Assembly (NCBI RefSeq): GCF_032027425.1
Contig: NZ_JAVSJA010000001.1
Span: forward strand, 682,001 to 746,000
Length of the DNA stretch: 64,000 bases
Direction of reading: 5' to 3'
DNA from: Microcystis wesenbergii NRERC-220
GTDB lineage: Bacteria; Cyanobacteriota; Cyanobacteriia; Cyanobacteriales; Microcystaceae
Part shown: one piece after another, positions 17,324 through 27,285 of the stretch
Position numbering within the stretch: the stretch's first letter is position 1
Layout: each line of letters starts with the position of its first letter
Position numbers and translations under genes: made by a program
The notes under the pieces: generated by a model
Told to the model about the DNA's origin: nothing
The model's input: only the letters and a program-made list of their open reading frames with translations
The model's database searches: none

Positions 17324-20140
17324 ATGTTAAAAGCCCTACTCGGAGATCCCAACGCCCGCAAAATTAAAAAATTTCAGCCCCTCGTCACCGAAATCAACCT
17401 GCTGGAAGAAGACATTAAAAACCTGTCCGATGAGGAATTAAGGAGCAAAACCAGCGAATTTAAGGAAAGATTGGACAAAGCGAGAAATTATGACGAAAGA
17501 GAGGAGATTCTCGAGGAAATCCTCCCCGAAGCTTTCGCCATTGTCCGGGAAGCGGGAATCCGAGTCTTAGGGATGCGTCACTTTGACGTGCAGTTATTGG
17601 GGGGAATGGTACTCCACAAAGGACAAATCGCCGAGATGAAAACCGGGGAAGGAAAAACCCTAGTTGCCACTCTCCCCGCTTATTTGAATGGATTGACCGG
17701 AAAAGGGGTTCACGTCGTCACCGTCAACGATTATCTCGCCCGTCGTGACGCGGAGTGGATGGGGCAGGTACATCGCTTTTTAGGGTTAAGTGTGGGACTA
17801 ATTCAAGCCGGCATGAGTCCGGAAGAAAGAAAGAAAAATTATGCCTGTGACATCACCTACACCACTAACAGCGAACTCGGCTTTGATTATCTGCGCGATA
17901 ACATGGCTACAGTGATGGGGGAAGTTGTCCAAAGACCCTTTAACTACTGCGTTATCGACGAGGTGGACTCAATTCTTATTGATGAGGCCAGAACTCCATT
18001 AATTATATCAGGACAGATCGATCGACCCACAGAAAAATATATTCTCGCCGCCGAAATCGCCAAGCAATTAGTGCGCCAAGAAGTAGAAGACGGACCGGGA
18101 GACTACGAAGTTAACGAAAAAGACCGTAACGTTTTAATGACCGATGAAGGCTTTAAAAGAGCGGAAGAACTATTAGAAGTCACCGATTTATACGACCAAG
18201 AAAATCCCTGGGCGCACTATATTTCTAACGCTATTCGTGCCAAAGAACTCCAGAAAAAAGACGTTAACTATATCGTTCGCAGTGGTGAAATTGTTATCGT
18301 TGATGAGTTCACGGGACGGGTATTACCGGGCCGACGTTGGGGCGATGGTTTACATCAGGCAGTGGAAGCTAAGGAAGGGGTAGAAATTCAACAGGAAACC
18401 CAAACCTTAGCCACGATTACCTATCAAAACTTTTTCCTACTCTATCCGAAATTATCCGGCATGACCGGGACGGCCAAAACCGAAGAAACGGAACTAGAAA
18501 AAGTCTATAACCTGCAAGTAACAATTATTCCCACTAACCGCGTTTCTCGTCGGCAAGATTTAGCCGATGTGGTCTATAAAAATGAACAGGCAAAATGGAA
18601 CGCCGTCGCCGAAGAATGTCAACAAATGCACGAACAGGGTCGCCCGGTTTTAGTCGGTACCACCAGTGTGGAAAAATCAGAAGTGCTTTCGCTGTTATTA
18701 CAGGAAAGAAAGATTCCCCATAACTTGCTTAATGCCCGTCCGGAAAACGTGGAAAGGGAATCGGAAATCGTCGCCCAAGCAGGCCGGGCTGGGGCCGTAA
18801 CTATTGCTACGAACATGGCGGGACGGGGAACCGATATCATCCTCGGTGGTAACTCCGACTATATGGCCCGATTGAAAATTCGCGAGTATTTAATGCCCAA
18901 ATTAGTTATGCCCGAAGATGACAATTTGGCCTTTAGTTTACCCAGTTTAGGAGAACGCAATCGCCCGCAAGGATTCGCCCCGGGTAAGAAGAAAAAAAAC
19001 TGGCGCGCCTCGGCGGAAATTTTTCCCACCGAGTTACCGAAAGAGGTAGAAAATGCCCTGAAAGAAGCGGTTAAATTTGCCGTTGATACCCACGGAACTC
19101 AAAGTTTACCGGAATTAGAAGTAGAAGAAAAAATCGCTATCGCAGCCGAAAAAGCCCCCACGGATGACCAAGTTATTCAAAAGTTACGCGAAGTCTATAA
19201 ATTAATTCGCAAAAGTTATGAAGATTACACAGGCAAAGAACACGATGAGGTAGTAGAAAGGGGCGGACTGCACGTTATCGGGACGGAACGCCACGAATCC
19301 CGCCGTATTGACAACCAATTGCGAGGCCGGGCGGGCAGACAGGGCGACCCCGGTTCCACACGCTTCTTTTTAAGCCTAGAAGATAATTTATTGCGGATTT
19401 TTGGGGGCGACCGCGTGGCTGGTTTAATGGATGCCTTCCGGGTGGAAGAAGATATGCCCATTGAGTCGGGAATGTTAACTCGTTCCCTGGAAGGCGCGCA
19501 AAGAAAAGTGGAAACCTTCTATTATGATGCCCGGAAACAGGTGTTTGAATACGACGAGGTGATGAATAATCAACGGCGCGCTATTTATGCCGAACGTCGT
19601 CGGGTTTTGGAGGGGATGGACTTAAAAGAACAGGTGCTGCAATACGCCGAAAAAACCATGGATGAAATCGTCATGGCTTATGTTAATCCCGAACTGCCGG
19701 CGGAAGAATGGGATTTAGAAAAACTGATTAGTAAATCTCAGGAATTCGTCTATCTCTTGGCAGATATTACCGCTAAAGATGTCGAGGATATGAGTGTTAA
19801 TGATATCAAGATGTTCCTACACGAAGAAGTGCGCAAAGCCTACGAAATTAAGGAACGTCAAGTGGATAATATTCGCGCCGGTTTAATGCGCGATGCCGAA
19901 CGTTATTTTATCCTGCAACAAATCGATATGTTATGGCGCGAACACCTGCAAGCGATGGAAGCTTTACGCGAGTCGATTGGTTTACGCGGTTACGGTCAAA
20001 AAGACCCCCTAATTGAGTATAAACAGGAAGGCTACGAGATGTTTTTAGAAATGATGATTGATATCCGTCGCAATGTGGTTTATTCCATGTTCCAATTCCA
20101 ACCGCAAGGACAACCCCAAGCAGTGGCTAGTGAACAGTAA
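17324..20140 (+). CDS. secA: preprotein translocase ATPase SecA
   Basis: 938 residues, normal for cyanobacteria. SecA drives Sec-dependent export across plasma and thylakoid membranes. Seen: the early helix [20 protein letters not shown], Walker A KTGEGKT (106-112), the DEAD-type Walker B in [18 protein letters not shown], the preprotein-binding domain, and the second helicase motor with GTDIILGG and [18 protein letters not shown]. The C-terminal zinc-finger tail of many proteobacterial SecAs is absent; the protein ends [10 protein letters not shown] terminator follows within 25 bp, so it is probably single-gene. Confidence 0.98.
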   Translation: MLKALLGDPNARKIKKFQPLVTEINLLEEDIKNLSDEELRSKTSEFKERLDKARNYDEREEILEEILPEAFAIVREAGIRVLGMRHFDVQLLGGMVLHKGQIAEMKTGEGKTLVATLPAYLNGLTGKGVHVVTVNDYLARRDAEWMGQVHRFLGLSVGLIQAGMSPEERKKNYACDITYTTNSELGFDYLRDNMATVMGEVVQRPFNYCVIDEVDSILIDEARTPLIISGQIDRPTEKYILAAEIAKQLVRQEVEDGPGDYEVNEKDRNVLMTDEGFKRAEELLEVTDLYDQENPWAHYISNAIRAKELQKKDVNYIVRSGEIVIVDEFTGRVLPGRRWGDGLHQAVEAKEGVEIQQETQTLATITYQNFFLLYPKLSGMTGTAKTEETELEKVYNLQVTIIPTNRVSRRQDLADVVYKNEQAKWNAVAEECQQMHEQGRPVLVGTTSVEKSEVLSLLLQERKIPHNLLNARPENVERESEIVAQAGRAGAVTIATNMAGRGTDIILGGNSDYMARLKIREYLMPKLVMPEDDNLAFSLPSLGERNRPQGFAPGKKKKNWRASAEIFPTELPKEVENALKEAVKFAVDTHGTQSLPELEVEEKIAIAAEKAPTDDQVIQKLREVYKLIRKSYEDYTGKEHDEVVERGGLHVIGTERHESRRIDNQLRGRAGRQGDPGSTRFFLSLEDNLLRIFGGDRVAGLMDAFRVEEDMPIESGMLTRSLEGAQRKVETFYYDARKQVFEYDEVMNNQRRAIYAERRRVLEGMDLKEQVLQYAEKTMDEIVMAYVNPELPAEEWDLEKLISKSQEFVYLLADITAKDVEDMSVNDIKMFLHEEVRKAYEIKERQVDNIRAGLMRDAERYFILQQIDMLWREHLQAMEALRESIGLRGYGQKDPLIEYKQEGYEMFLEMMIDIRRNVVYSMFQFQPQGQPQAVASEQ

Positions 20141-20165
20141 AAACTAAAAGTTGGCTTAAATTGGG

Positions 20166-20200
20166 GAGAATTGGCTAAGGCTGATTCTCTCATTTTTTTC
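20166..20200 (+). terminator. secA terminator
   Basis: GAGAAT (20166-20171) pairs with ATTCTC (20184-20189), followed by TCATTTTTTTC. It begins 25 bp after the secA stop. Confidence 0.65.
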
Positions 20201-20210
20201 TACCGAGAAA

Positions 20211-20381
20211 TCAGTCACCCACAATCCACACTAGGACGAAAATTATCAGTCCGATTACTCCATAGGACAGCAACGACCCCAAAAAATTGAGGATTTGTAT
20301 GGGAAAATGAATCAAAACTTGGTAAGTAAAATCCGTAACTGCCAGCAAGGCAGTGAAAAATATAGTCACAAGTGTTATCAT
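20211..20381 (-). CDS. 56-residue two-helix membrane protein
   Basis: ATG at 20381 with GAGAAG upstream and TGA at 20211-20213. The protein opens MITLVTIFFTALLAVTDF and ends LIIFVLVWIVGD, so two membrane helices separated by YQVLIHFPIQILNF. It is convergent with secA. Another frame of the same strand is longer but has no membrane or family logic. The smooth hydrophobic pattern and ribosome site argue that this short frame is the real one. Function unknown. Confidence 0.55.
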   Translation of the reverse strand: MITLVTIFFTALLAVTDFTYQVLIHFPIQILNFLGSLLSYGVIGLIIFVLVWIVGD

Positions 20382-20503
20382 AATTAAATCTTCTCATTCT
20401 GATAGAATAAATGGCTATCCTTTGCGGTAATCGACAGTAGATGGTCAGAAGTTAGGAGATTATCCCCAAGAAAAAACTCGGAGTGCGGCAGAATCGGGAG
20501 AGC

Positions 20504-20623
20504 GTTGGGTTTCATGCTTCAACCGTTCGGCAAAAGCTCACGGCCGAAGCCCAACCTACGTTCTTGTTAAATAAGATTTAGTATAACTCGATCGCTGTTA
20601 AAATTGCGGTAGAATCAGGAGAG
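20504..20623. repeat. left bracket of the ATPase-DUF4276 module (A then B)
   Basis: Module A (20504-20564, GTTGGGTTTCATGCTTCAAC onward, containing a GAGCT unit at 20523-20543) is followed by module B (20564-20623, TTGTTAAATAAGATTTAG onward). Both recur inverted at 22801-22921. Confidence 0.75.
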
Positions 20624-20749
20624 CTAATTTGCTATAACCAGTCCAGAAGAGCCAGATTACTAAAAATTGACCAGTTTTTTGCGGGAACTGGGAAAATTAA
20701 CAGCTAATCTGGGACAAGACGAGCTAAAAGCAGCAGAGAGCAACAATCA

Positions 20750-21937
20750 ATGTCTAAAAACTCTATACCTCGAATCGAAAATCTGCGCGTACAAAATTAC
20801 CGAGCTTTACAGGACTTAGAATTAAAAAGCATTGCTCCTTTAACCGTTTTTCTCGGTCCTAATGGGAGCGGAAAATCTACCATATTTGATGTCTTTGCTT
20901 TCCTCTCTGAATGTTTTACTGTTGGTTTAAAAAAAGCTTGGGACAAACGGGGAAGATTTAAAGAATTAAGAACCAGAGGACAAGAAGGTTACATCATTAT
21001 CGAATTAAAATATCGAGAAAAATTTGCATCACCTTTAATTACCTATCATTTGGCTATTAATGAAGCTAACAATCGCCCTTATGTTGCCGAAGAATGGTTA
21101 CAGTGGAGACAAGGAGCGAGGGGCAAACCTTATCGCTTTTTAAACTTTAAAGAAGGGGAAGGAATAGTGATTAGTGGAGAAAATCCCCAAGAAGAAGATG
21201 AACGAATTTATGAACGATTAGACTCCCCAGAATTTTTAGCTGTTAGTACCCTCGGACAATTGGCCAAACATCCCCGGGTTAGTGCTTTGCGTCGTTTTAT
21301 CACAAGTTGGTATCTTTCCTACTTAACCGCAGATAATACTCGCACTCAACCAGAAGCAGGAGCGCAAGAAAGATTATCGCCAACTGGTGACAATTTACCT
21401 AATGTTATTCAATATTTAAAAGAAGATCATCCTCAACGATTAGAATCTATTTTACAAACCCTTTCTCGTCGAATTCCTAGATTAGAAAAAGTCGAAGCAT
21501 CTATTATGCCGAATGGACAGCTTTTACTTCAAATTAAAGACGCACCTTTTCAAGAGCCAATTCTTTCCAAATTTGCCTCCGATGGCACTTTAAAAATGTT
21601 GGCTTATTTAACTATATTATACGATCCAAGCCCTCCGCAAGTACTGGGAATAGAAGAACCAGAAAATCATCTTCATCCCCGTTTATTACCTGAATTAGCA
21701 GAAGAATGTCGGGCAGCGACCGCAAGTACACAATTAATGGTAACAACTCATTCTCCCTTTTTTGTAGATGGTTTGAAACCAGATGAGGTTTGGGTACTTT
21801 ATCGAGATGAAAATGGTTTTACTCAAGCTAAACGTACTTCAGCAATGCAAGGAGTTAAGGAATTTATTCAAAATGGTGCTTTGTTGGGTCAATTATGGAT
21901 GGAGGACTATTTTGATGTGGGTAATCCTAGCATTTAA
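20750..21937 (+). CDS. AAA (ABC/OLD-like) ATPase, defence-type
   Basis: 395 residues. Walker [10 protein letters not shown] (36-44) follows the typical opening [20 protein letters not shown]. Walker B is [12 protein letters not shown] near residue 300, then [20 protein letters not shown], as in AAA_21/AAA_15 ATPases related to RecF and SMC heads. No nuclease domain is fused. These ATPases often pair with a second gene that carries the effector. Here a DUF4276 gene follows by 24 bp with its own AGGAGG. By analogy with AbiL/RloAB and PARIS-type ATPase + TOPRIM-like pairs, a phage-sensing role is plausible. This is inference. Confidence 0.75.
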   Translation: MSKNSIPRIENLRVQNYRALQDLELKSIAPLTVFLGPNGSGKSTIFDVFAFLSECFTVGLKKAWDKRGRFKELRTRGQEGYIIIELKYREKFASPLITYHLAINEANNRPYVAEEWLQWRQGARGKPYRFLNFKEGEGIVISGENPQEEDERIYERLDSPEFLAVSTLGQLAKHPRVSALRRFITSWYLSYLTADNTRTQPEAGAQERLSPTGDNLPNVIQYLKEDHPQRLESILQTLSRRIPRLEKVEASIMPNGQLLLQIKDAPFQEPILSKFASDGTLKMLAYLTILYDPSPPQVLGIEEPENHLHPRLLPELAEECRAATASTQLMVTTHSPFFVDGLKPDEVWVLYRDENGFTQAKRTSAMQGVKEFIQNGALLGQLWMEDYFDVGNPSI

Positions 21938-21961
21938 GTTTAATAGCAAAGGAGGGAAAAA

Positions 21962-22573
21962 GTGCATATTGAATTTTTAGTTGAAGAATTTTCTACCCAA
22001 GAATGTTTAAATCGAATTTTACCTAAAATATTATTTGAGAATGTCACCTATAAAATTCATGCCTTTCGAGGTAAATCCGATTTAATCAAAAAACTACCGG
22101 AGCGATTAAAAGGCTATCAATGCTGGATACCCGATGATTATCGAATCATTATTCTTGTAGATAGAGACAATGAAGATTGTCAAATGCTCAAAGAAAAGTT
22201 AGAAAATATTGCCCAACAAACAGGACTGATCACCAAAACGATTAGTGAAGATAAAAAAACATTTCAGGTGTTAAATAGAATTGCTATAGAAGAACTAGAA
22301 GCTTGGTTTTTTGGTGATATTCAGGCTATAGTCTCAGCCTATCCCAAAGTTTCTACTAATGTGGGACAGCAAGCAAAATACAGAAAACCCGATGAAATTA
22401 CGGGCGGAACTTGGGAAAACTTAGAAAAGATACTTCAAAAAGCTGGGTATCATCGAGGAGGTTTAGAAAAAGTGAAAGCAGCCCGAGAAATTTCTCAATT
22501 TATGACTCCTGCTCATAATTGTTCTCCTAGTTTTCAGATTTTTTATCAAGGTTTATTGGCGATGATTAGCTAA
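21962..22573 (+). CDS. DUF4276 protein, TOPRIM-like partner of the ATPase
   Basis: 203 residues from a GTG start at 21962 preceded by AAAGGAGGGAAAAA, a near-perfect ribosome site that decides the start. An early acidic residue pair (FLVEEF, E8-E9) and RIIILVDRDNEDC (D67, D69) resemble the Glu and DxD of TOPRIM-type metal centres. The middle holds EELEAWFFGD, common in DUF4276. It would be the catalytic member of a two-gene operon with the ATPase. No substrate is known. Confidence 0.72.
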   Translation: MHIEFLVEEFSTQECLNRILPKILFENVTYKIHAFRGKSDLIKKLPERLKGYQCWIPDDYRIIILVDRDNEDCQMLKEKLENIAQQTGLITKTISEDKKTFQVLNRIAIEELEAWFFGDIQAIVSAYPKVSTNVGQQAKYRKPDEITGGTWENLEKILQKAGYHRGGLEKVKAAREISQFMTPAHNCSPSFQIFYQGLLAMIS

Positions 22574-22684
22574 GGATATTTAGGAAAGTAAATGATGAAA
22601 CTGCTAGATCACTGTCAAGGATAAATCGATTTTTAACTGTTGAATAAATTGTTGCATAATTGTTCACAATTCGGTGTTTAACTA

Positions 22685-22784
22685 TAGCGTTTCCGAAGCT
22701 AGTGAGGTACACCTATTTTTCTTCCCTTTTGCATGAGTGCCTAAAACCCATAACTTTTGTACCTCAGCAGACTGAAAAACGCTA
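22685..22784. mobile_element. MITE family C copy 2 (short form)
   Basis: TAGCGTTTCCGAAGCTAGTG to CAGACTGAAAAACGCTA, flanked by TA. It is inverted relative to 6278 and lacks the fused second element. Confidence 0.75.
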
Positions 22785-22800
22785 TAAATCTTATTGAAAA

Positions 22801-22921
22801 AGAACGTAGGTTGGGCTTCGGCCGTGAGCTTTTGCCGAACGGTTGAAGCATGAAACCCAACCCTCTCCTGATTCTACCGCAATTTTAACAGCGATCGAGT
22901 TATACTAAATCTTATTTAACA
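22801..22921. repeat. right bracket of the ATPase-DUF4276 module (A' then B')
   Basis: A' (22801-22861) and B' (22862-22921) are reverse complements of A and B, but their order is not the mirror image of the left side, as a simple inverted duplication would require. A GAGCT unit sits at 22822-22842. Confidence 0.75.
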
Positions 22922-23008
22922 AGTATAGAGTGGGAAGTGGCAAGTGGCAAGTGGGTTTTTAAAGTTGGATTGGCAGTTAATGATACTATCAAAAATCAAT
23001 TTAGTATA
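22901..23008. mobile_element. MITE-like element with TATACTAAAT ends
   Basis: TATACTAAATCTTATTT at the left faces AAAAATCAATTTAGTATA at the right. The core has GGCAAGT heptamers. Its left half overlaps module B'. Confidence 0.5.
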
Positions 23009-23156
23009 AGCTTTCATTGCACTGCAAAAAACTTCAGCAGAATAGTTCATCCTTCCTAGCTAATTAGCTAATAAGGACAAGTCAGGGAAAATATTTCCCC
23101 GTTTCCCGTTCCCTTTTGCGATAAGATAATTAATATAACTTCAAGGAGACTGCTCT

Positions 23157-23636
23157 ATGAATATTCGTATTGGTAACGGCTACGATATCCACCGATTGGT
23201 AACAGGAAGACCTTTAATTTTAGGAGGAGTAGAAATTGCCCATACTGTGGGTTTATTGGGTCATAGTGATGCCGATGTCTTAACCCACGCTATTATGGAT
23301 GCCATGCTGGGGGCGCTTAGTTTAGGCGATATCGGTCATTATTTTCCCCCCACAGACCCGCAATGGCAAGGGGCGAATAGTTTAAAATTATTAGAGCAAG
23401 TTAATCAGTTAATTATCGATAAAGGTTGGCAGATTAATAATATTGATTCGGTAATTGTCGCCGAAAAACCGAAAATGAAACCCCACCTTAATGCGATGCG
23501 AGCCAAGTTAGCAGAAACCCTCAAGATTAATCCGGAACAGGTGGGAATTAAAGCCACTACTAACGAACAATTAGGACCGGTAGGACGAGAAGAAGGTATA
23601 GCAGTTTATGCCGTGGTTTTATTGGTTAAGGAATAA
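23157..23636 (+). CDS. ispF: 2-C-methyl-D-erythritol 2,4-cyclodiphosphate synthase
   Basis: 159 residues, full length. IspF closes the cyclic diphosphate in the MEP isoprenoid pathway that feeds carotenoids, quinones and chlorophyll tails. Metal ligands are D10 and H12 (GYDIHRL), and [19 protein letters not shown] and [18 protein letters not shown] are family signatures. The ATG follows CAAGGAGAC. It stands alone between repeats and vapBC. Confidence 0.97.
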   Translation: MNIRIGNGYDIHRLVTGRPLILGGVEIAHTVGLLGHSDADVLTHAIMDAMLGALSLGDIGHYFPPTDPQWQGANSLKLLEQVNQLIIDKGWQINNIDSVIVAEKPKMKPHLNAMRAKLAETLKINPEQVGIKATTNEQLGPVGREEGIAVYAVVLLVKE

Positions 23637-23677
23637 GTAATTAGTAAAAATTTGCTGAGATTAAGTATCCAGAACTT

Positions 23678-23905
23678 ATGAATATAGACACAAAAATCTT
23701 AGAAACTGTCGAAACAATGCCAGAGTTCTTAAAAATAGAGCTGCTTCACTATGCTGAATATTTGATGGCCAATTATCAATCAGATGCTATTATAGAGAAA
23801 CCTTCTCTTAGAAAACGTCGTTCAGGAATTTTACAAGGTACATTTACCTTACCTTTGTCTGATGATTTTGATGAGTCTTTGGAAGATTTTCAGGAATATA
23901 TGTGA
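23678..23905 (+). CDS. VapB-type antitoxin (DUF2281)
   Basis: 75 residues. The MPEFLKIELLHYAEYL helix and the tail GILQGTFTLPLSDDFDESLE match DUF2281 antitoxins, whose C-terminal segment wraps the PIN toxin. Its stop overlaps the toxin start (ATGA), so translation is coupled. Such pairs usually repress their own promoter. Confidence 0.82.
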   Translation: MNIDTKILETVETMPEFLKIELLHYAEYLMANYQSDAIIEKPSLRKRRSGILQGTFTLPLSDDFDESLEDFQEYM

Positions 23906-24291
23906 TGACATCTTTTCTTCTGGACACCCATACTTTCATCTGGTTAACTGAAAACGATCCTAACTTACCTAATAATCTTCGGGAGGAAATTGATTTTGCT
24001 CCTGAAGTTTATGTCAGTATTGTTAGTCTCTGGGAAATCGCGATTAAGTTAAATTTAGGTAAGTTAGCCCTACAAAAAAGTTATGAAACCATTGAAACTA
24101 AACTAGAAGCATCAGATATAACCTTACTGTCTATATCATTTTCTGATACTCTAAAAATTTGTACTTTACCCTTGCATCACCGTGATCCATTTGATAGAAT
24201 GCTAATTGCTCAATCTCTAAACAGATCGCTAATTCTAATTAGTAAAGATACTAAATTTGATGCTTATAATGTACCAAGAAAATGGACATAA
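23902..24291 (+). CDS. vapC: PIN-domain toxin VapC
   Basis: 129 residues. FLLDTHTFIWL supplies the first catalytic Asp (D8), SLWEIAIK the Glu, and HRDPFDRMLIAQSL the central Asp residues, ending with a TKF segment. It is a type II toxin, probably a metal-dependent RNase targeting tRNA or rRNA. Coupled to the DUF2281 antitoxin by a 4-bp overlap. Confidence 0.88.
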   Translation: MMTSFLLDTHTFIWLTENDPNLPNNLREEIDFAPEVYVSIVSLWEIAIKLNLGKLALQKSYETIETKLEASDITLLSISFSDTLKICTLPLHHRDPFDRMLIAQSLNRSLILISKDTKFDAYNVPRKWT

Positions 24292-24383
24292 TACCCCGTC
24301 CGGCTCAATTCTATTCAAGATGAGAGCAAGATAAATTTCCTCATTACCCATAGATTTCTAACATTCATTGCTAAATTCTCTCT

Positions 24384-26141
24384 ATGACTGCCATTATCCA
24401 ACAAATAAAAGAACGTTTTTCCCAATCCCTAGTTAAATCCTTTGGGGAAAACTTCGCCGCTACCGATCCCCTAATTGTGGCCGCTAGTAACCCCCGTTTT
24501 GGCGATTATCAATGTAATATTTCCCTCTCTTTAGCCAAAGAATTAAAACAAAAACCCCGGGAAGTGGCGGCAACTTTACTAAAAAATCTAGAGATAGATG
24601 ATCTCTGTCAACCCCCCGAAATTGCCGGACCCGGTTTTATCAATCTTACCCTGAAACCCAGTTATCTAGAAACCCAATTAAAAGACCTAATTACTGACAA
24701 CCGTTTAGGAGTTGCCGCTGCTAACCCCAGTCAAAAAATTATTGTCGATTTTTCCAGTCCCAATATTGCCAAAGAAATGCACGTTGGCCACTTGCGATCG
24801 ACTATAATTGGTGATTGTATTGCTCGGATTTTGGAATTTCGTCATCATCAAGTAATTCGTCTTAATCACGTCGGGGATTGGGGTACTCAATTCGGGATGT
24901 TAATCACCTATCTACAAGAAGCTTATCCTAGCGCTTTAACCCAAGCAGATGCTCTCGATTTGGGGGATTTGGTTAGCTTTTATAAAAAGGCCAAAATTCG
25001 TTTTGATGAAGACGAAAACTTTAAAGAAACTGCCCGCCAAGCCGTAGTAAAATTACAGTCGGGTGATCCTCAAAGTCGTCAAGCATGGCAGTTACTTTGT
25101 CAACAATCACGACGGGAATTTCAGAAAATCTATGATATTCTCGATATAAAACTAACCGAAAGGGGTGAATCTTTTTATAATCCCTACCTTGAGGCAGTAA
25201 TCAAAGAATTAGATCAACAGGGATTGCTAACAGAAGACAACGGCGCTTTATGCGTCTTTCTCGATGGTTTTACCAACAAAGAGGGTGATCCTTTGCCCCT
25301 AATTGTCAAGAAATCCGACGGCGGTTATAATTACGCTACCACCGATTTAGCGGCAATTTGTTATCGAGTTCAGCAAGATAAAGCCGCAAGAATAATTTAT
25401 GTCACCGATGCTGGACAAGCCAACCATTTTGCCCAAGTATTTCAGGTGGCTAAAAAAGCGGGATTTTTACCCGATAATGTGGCAGTGGTTCACGTCGCTT
25501 TTGGATTAGTTTTAGGGGAAGATGGTAAAAAATTAAAAACTCGTTCCGGGGAGACGGTAAAATTACAAGAATTACTCGATCAAGCGATCGCCTGTTCCCT
25601 AGCTGACTTAGAAAAAAGACTGGCGAGCGAGGAAAGAGAAGAAACCGGCGATTTTATCGCTAAGACTGCCGAAACTGTCGGTTTAAGTGCCGTTAAATAC
25701 GCCGATCTCAGCCAAAATCGCCATAGTAACTACGTTTTCAGTTACGACAAAATGCTCAATCTGCAAGGCAACACCGCCCCCTATATGCTGTACGCTTACG
25801 CTAGAGTCCAGAGTATCAGTCGCGAAGGTGGTATTAATTTTCAGGATTTAAGTGCCAATTCACCGCTAATTCTCAAGGATGAAAGCGAATTAATTCTGGC
25901 TAAACAATTACTGCAACTTCCGGAAGTAATTAGGACCGTGGAAGAGGATTTATTACCCAATCGTTTATGTGATTATCTTTATGAACTCAGTAAAAAGTAT
26001 AATCGTTTCTACGAGAATTGTCCCGTTCTTAAAGCGGCAGAACCGATTAAAACCTCTCGTTTAGTTCTGTGTGATTTAACGGCAAGAACCCTAAAATTAG
26101 GCTTATCTCTCCTGGGAATCCCCGTTTTGGAAAGAATGTAA
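24384..26141 (+). CDS. argS: arginyl-tRNA synthetase
   Basis: 585 residues, class I. The N-terminal ArgRS additional domain precedes the HIGH motif MHVGHLRST. The KMSK site is the variant GKKLKTRSG, as usual for ArgRS. The C-terminal anticodon-binding helical domain includes [16 protein letters not shown]. Start ATG 24384. The gene ends directly against a heptamer array: TAA at 26139-26141 is followed at once by the first ATCAGTT. Confidence 0.97.
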   Translation: MTAIIQQIKERFSQSLVKSFGENFAATDPLIVAASNPRFGDYQCNISLSLAKELKQKPREVAATLLKNLEIDDLCQPPEIAGPGFINLTLKPSYLETQLKDLITDNRLGVAAANPSQKIIVDFSSPNIAKEMHVGHLRSTIIGDCIARILEFRHHQVIRLNHVGDWGTQFGMLITYLQEAYPSALTQADALDLGDLVSFYKKAKIRFDEDENFKETARQAVVKLQSGDPQSRQAWQLLCQQSRREFQKIYDILDIKLTERGESFYNPYLEAVIKELDQQGLLTEDNGALCVFLDGFTNKEGDPLPLIVKKSDGGYNYATTDLAAICYRVQQDKAARIIYVTDAGQANHFAQVFQVAKKAGFLPDNVAVVHVAFGLVLGEDGKKLKTRSGETVKLQELLDQAIACSLADLEKRLASEEREETGDFIAKTAETVGLSAVKYADLSQNRHSNYVFSYDKMLNLQGNTAPYMLYAYARVQSISREGGINFQDLSANSPLILKDESELILAKQLLQLPEVIRTVEEDLLPNRLCDYLYELSKKYNRFYENCPVLKAAEPIKTSRLVLCDLTARTLKLGLSLLGIPVLERM

Positions 26142-26239
26142 ATCAGTTATCAGTTATCAGTTATCAGTTATCAGTTATCAGTTATCAGTTATCAGTTATC
26201 AGTTATCAGTTATCAGTTATCAGTTATCAGTTATCAGTT
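26142..26239. repeat. 14 perfect ATCAGTT heptamers
   Basis: 98 bp made of exactly fourteen uninterrupted ATCAGTT units starting one base after the argS stop codon. A five-unit array of the same heptamer is at 40932-40966. Such short tandem repeats are known from cyanobacteria and vary in length between strains. Confidence 0.95.
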
Positions 26240-26302
26240 CACCGTTTACTATTCACAGCAAAAAACTACCCAATTTATAATTGATAATTGATAATTCATA
26301 AT

Positions 26303-26412
26303 TCCCACACCCCACACCCTACACCCCACACCCTAAACCCTACACCCCACACCCCCCCTGCCCCCCCGATGTCGGGGGGGCAGGGGGGGTCACACCCTAC
26401 ACCCCACACCTT
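26303..26412. repeat. CCCACAC/CCCTACA heptamers with a 40-bp G/C palindrome
   Basis: Heptamers of the CCCCACA/CCCTACA kind are split by a palindrome with 19-bp arms (26351-26369 and 26372-26390, ACCCCCCCTGCCCCCCCGA and inverse). The palindrome is inserted in the array like the hairpin unit in family D at 330. Confidence 0.8.
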
Positions 26413-26862
26413 GGATTGCGTATCTTTGACAAAAGTAGGTGCTATTTTATACACCGAAAAAATGTCCTATGCTGACGTGAAAAAACCTGAGTTTTTGCTA
26501 ACCTAGAAATAGCTCTAATCAGAGCCAATATCTTTGGGCGAAGCTTAGAGATTAATCTAGTTAAACTCACTCGTGACGTTATCTTATTGTCGTCTGTTGC
26601 CTATTCGCTTTCAGGTGATAACTCGGAGATGGGAAGTTAGTACAAATGCTCAGACTTCCTCTCCCTGCTCCCTGCTCGCTCATAGACAGTCTTAACGAGT
26701 AATTTAGATAGTTAACAGCTTACTCCCGCATCTGGGCCGCTGACGCAATAAGCCACACCTATTATCCCAGAGATGTTATTGTTAAAGCGGTCAAATGTCG
26801 GAACGTCCTAGAGGATTTTCGGGAAAGAGTATTCGCCCTGTCGTAATCTCAAATAGAACCTT
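26413..26862. other. spacer without recognisable genes
   Basis: About 450 bp between the heptamer arrays and the nitrogenase-tail-like gene. I see no RNA gene, MITE or supported coding frame; it presumably holds the promoter of the next gene. Confidence 0.4.
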
Positions 26863-27255
26863 ATGAGTCAATCAATAGAAGGTAAGGCTATGGCTGATGC
26901 TGATGTATCAGATTATACCACAAATAAAATAATTTTGTCTAATTGGATTGCCCCTTGGTCGAAAGGCAATCGGAAAAACCCGTCACCGCAACCAAAATGG
27001 GATTTATGGCAACCCCTGCGGCAACGAATCGATCGCCTAGAAATCAATACACCCGCACTAGCCCATCAGATTTGTCGTCTAATTCCGGCTCAATGTCCCT
27101 TTGCGCGGAAAATTACCCTATTTAACCAGACAATTCTAGAGATTCCGCCCCTTTGCAAGCTAAATCCCCTCTACGAAAACCTGATGATGTTAAGATTTCG
27201 CGCTCTTTCTTACCTGGCCGATGAATGTGGAGAGGATATCGGTGCTTACTGCTAA
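26863..27255 (+). CDS. Mo-dependent nitrogenase C-terminal domain protein
   Basis: 130 residues. The segment around DLWQPLRQRIDRLEINTPAL, LIPAQCPFARKI and LSYLADECGEDI is the conserved Mo-nitro_C domain, found as a free-standing protein across cyanobacteria, including ones that do not fix nitrogen. No nif gene is in the window. The name reflects a domain link rather than a demonstrated role. Two Cys residues (QCPF, DECGE) are conserved-looking. It is followed by two more conserved cyanobacterial genes. Confidence 0.8.
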   Translation: MSQSIEGKAMADADVSDYTTNKIILSNWIAPWSKGNRKNPSPQPKWDLWQPLRQRIDRLEINTPALAHQICRLIPAQCPFARKITLFNQTILEIPPLCKLNPLYENLMMLRFRALSYLADECGEDIGAYC

Positions 27256-27285
27256 AATGGGTGAGTGTCTTTAATCGCCACACCT

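Noticed and set aside
26142-26239. Possible CRISPR array.
   Set aside because: The repeats are contiguous 7-mers with no spacers; there are no cas genes in the window.
26288-26506. 72-codon frame across the heptamer array.
   Set aside because: Translation is a PHTPHTLNPT-type repeat produced by the heptamers.
26863-27255. Evidence for nitrogen fixation.
   Set aside because: The Mo-nitrogenase C-terminal domain occurs as a separate protein in non-fixing cyanobacteria, and no nif gene is present here.
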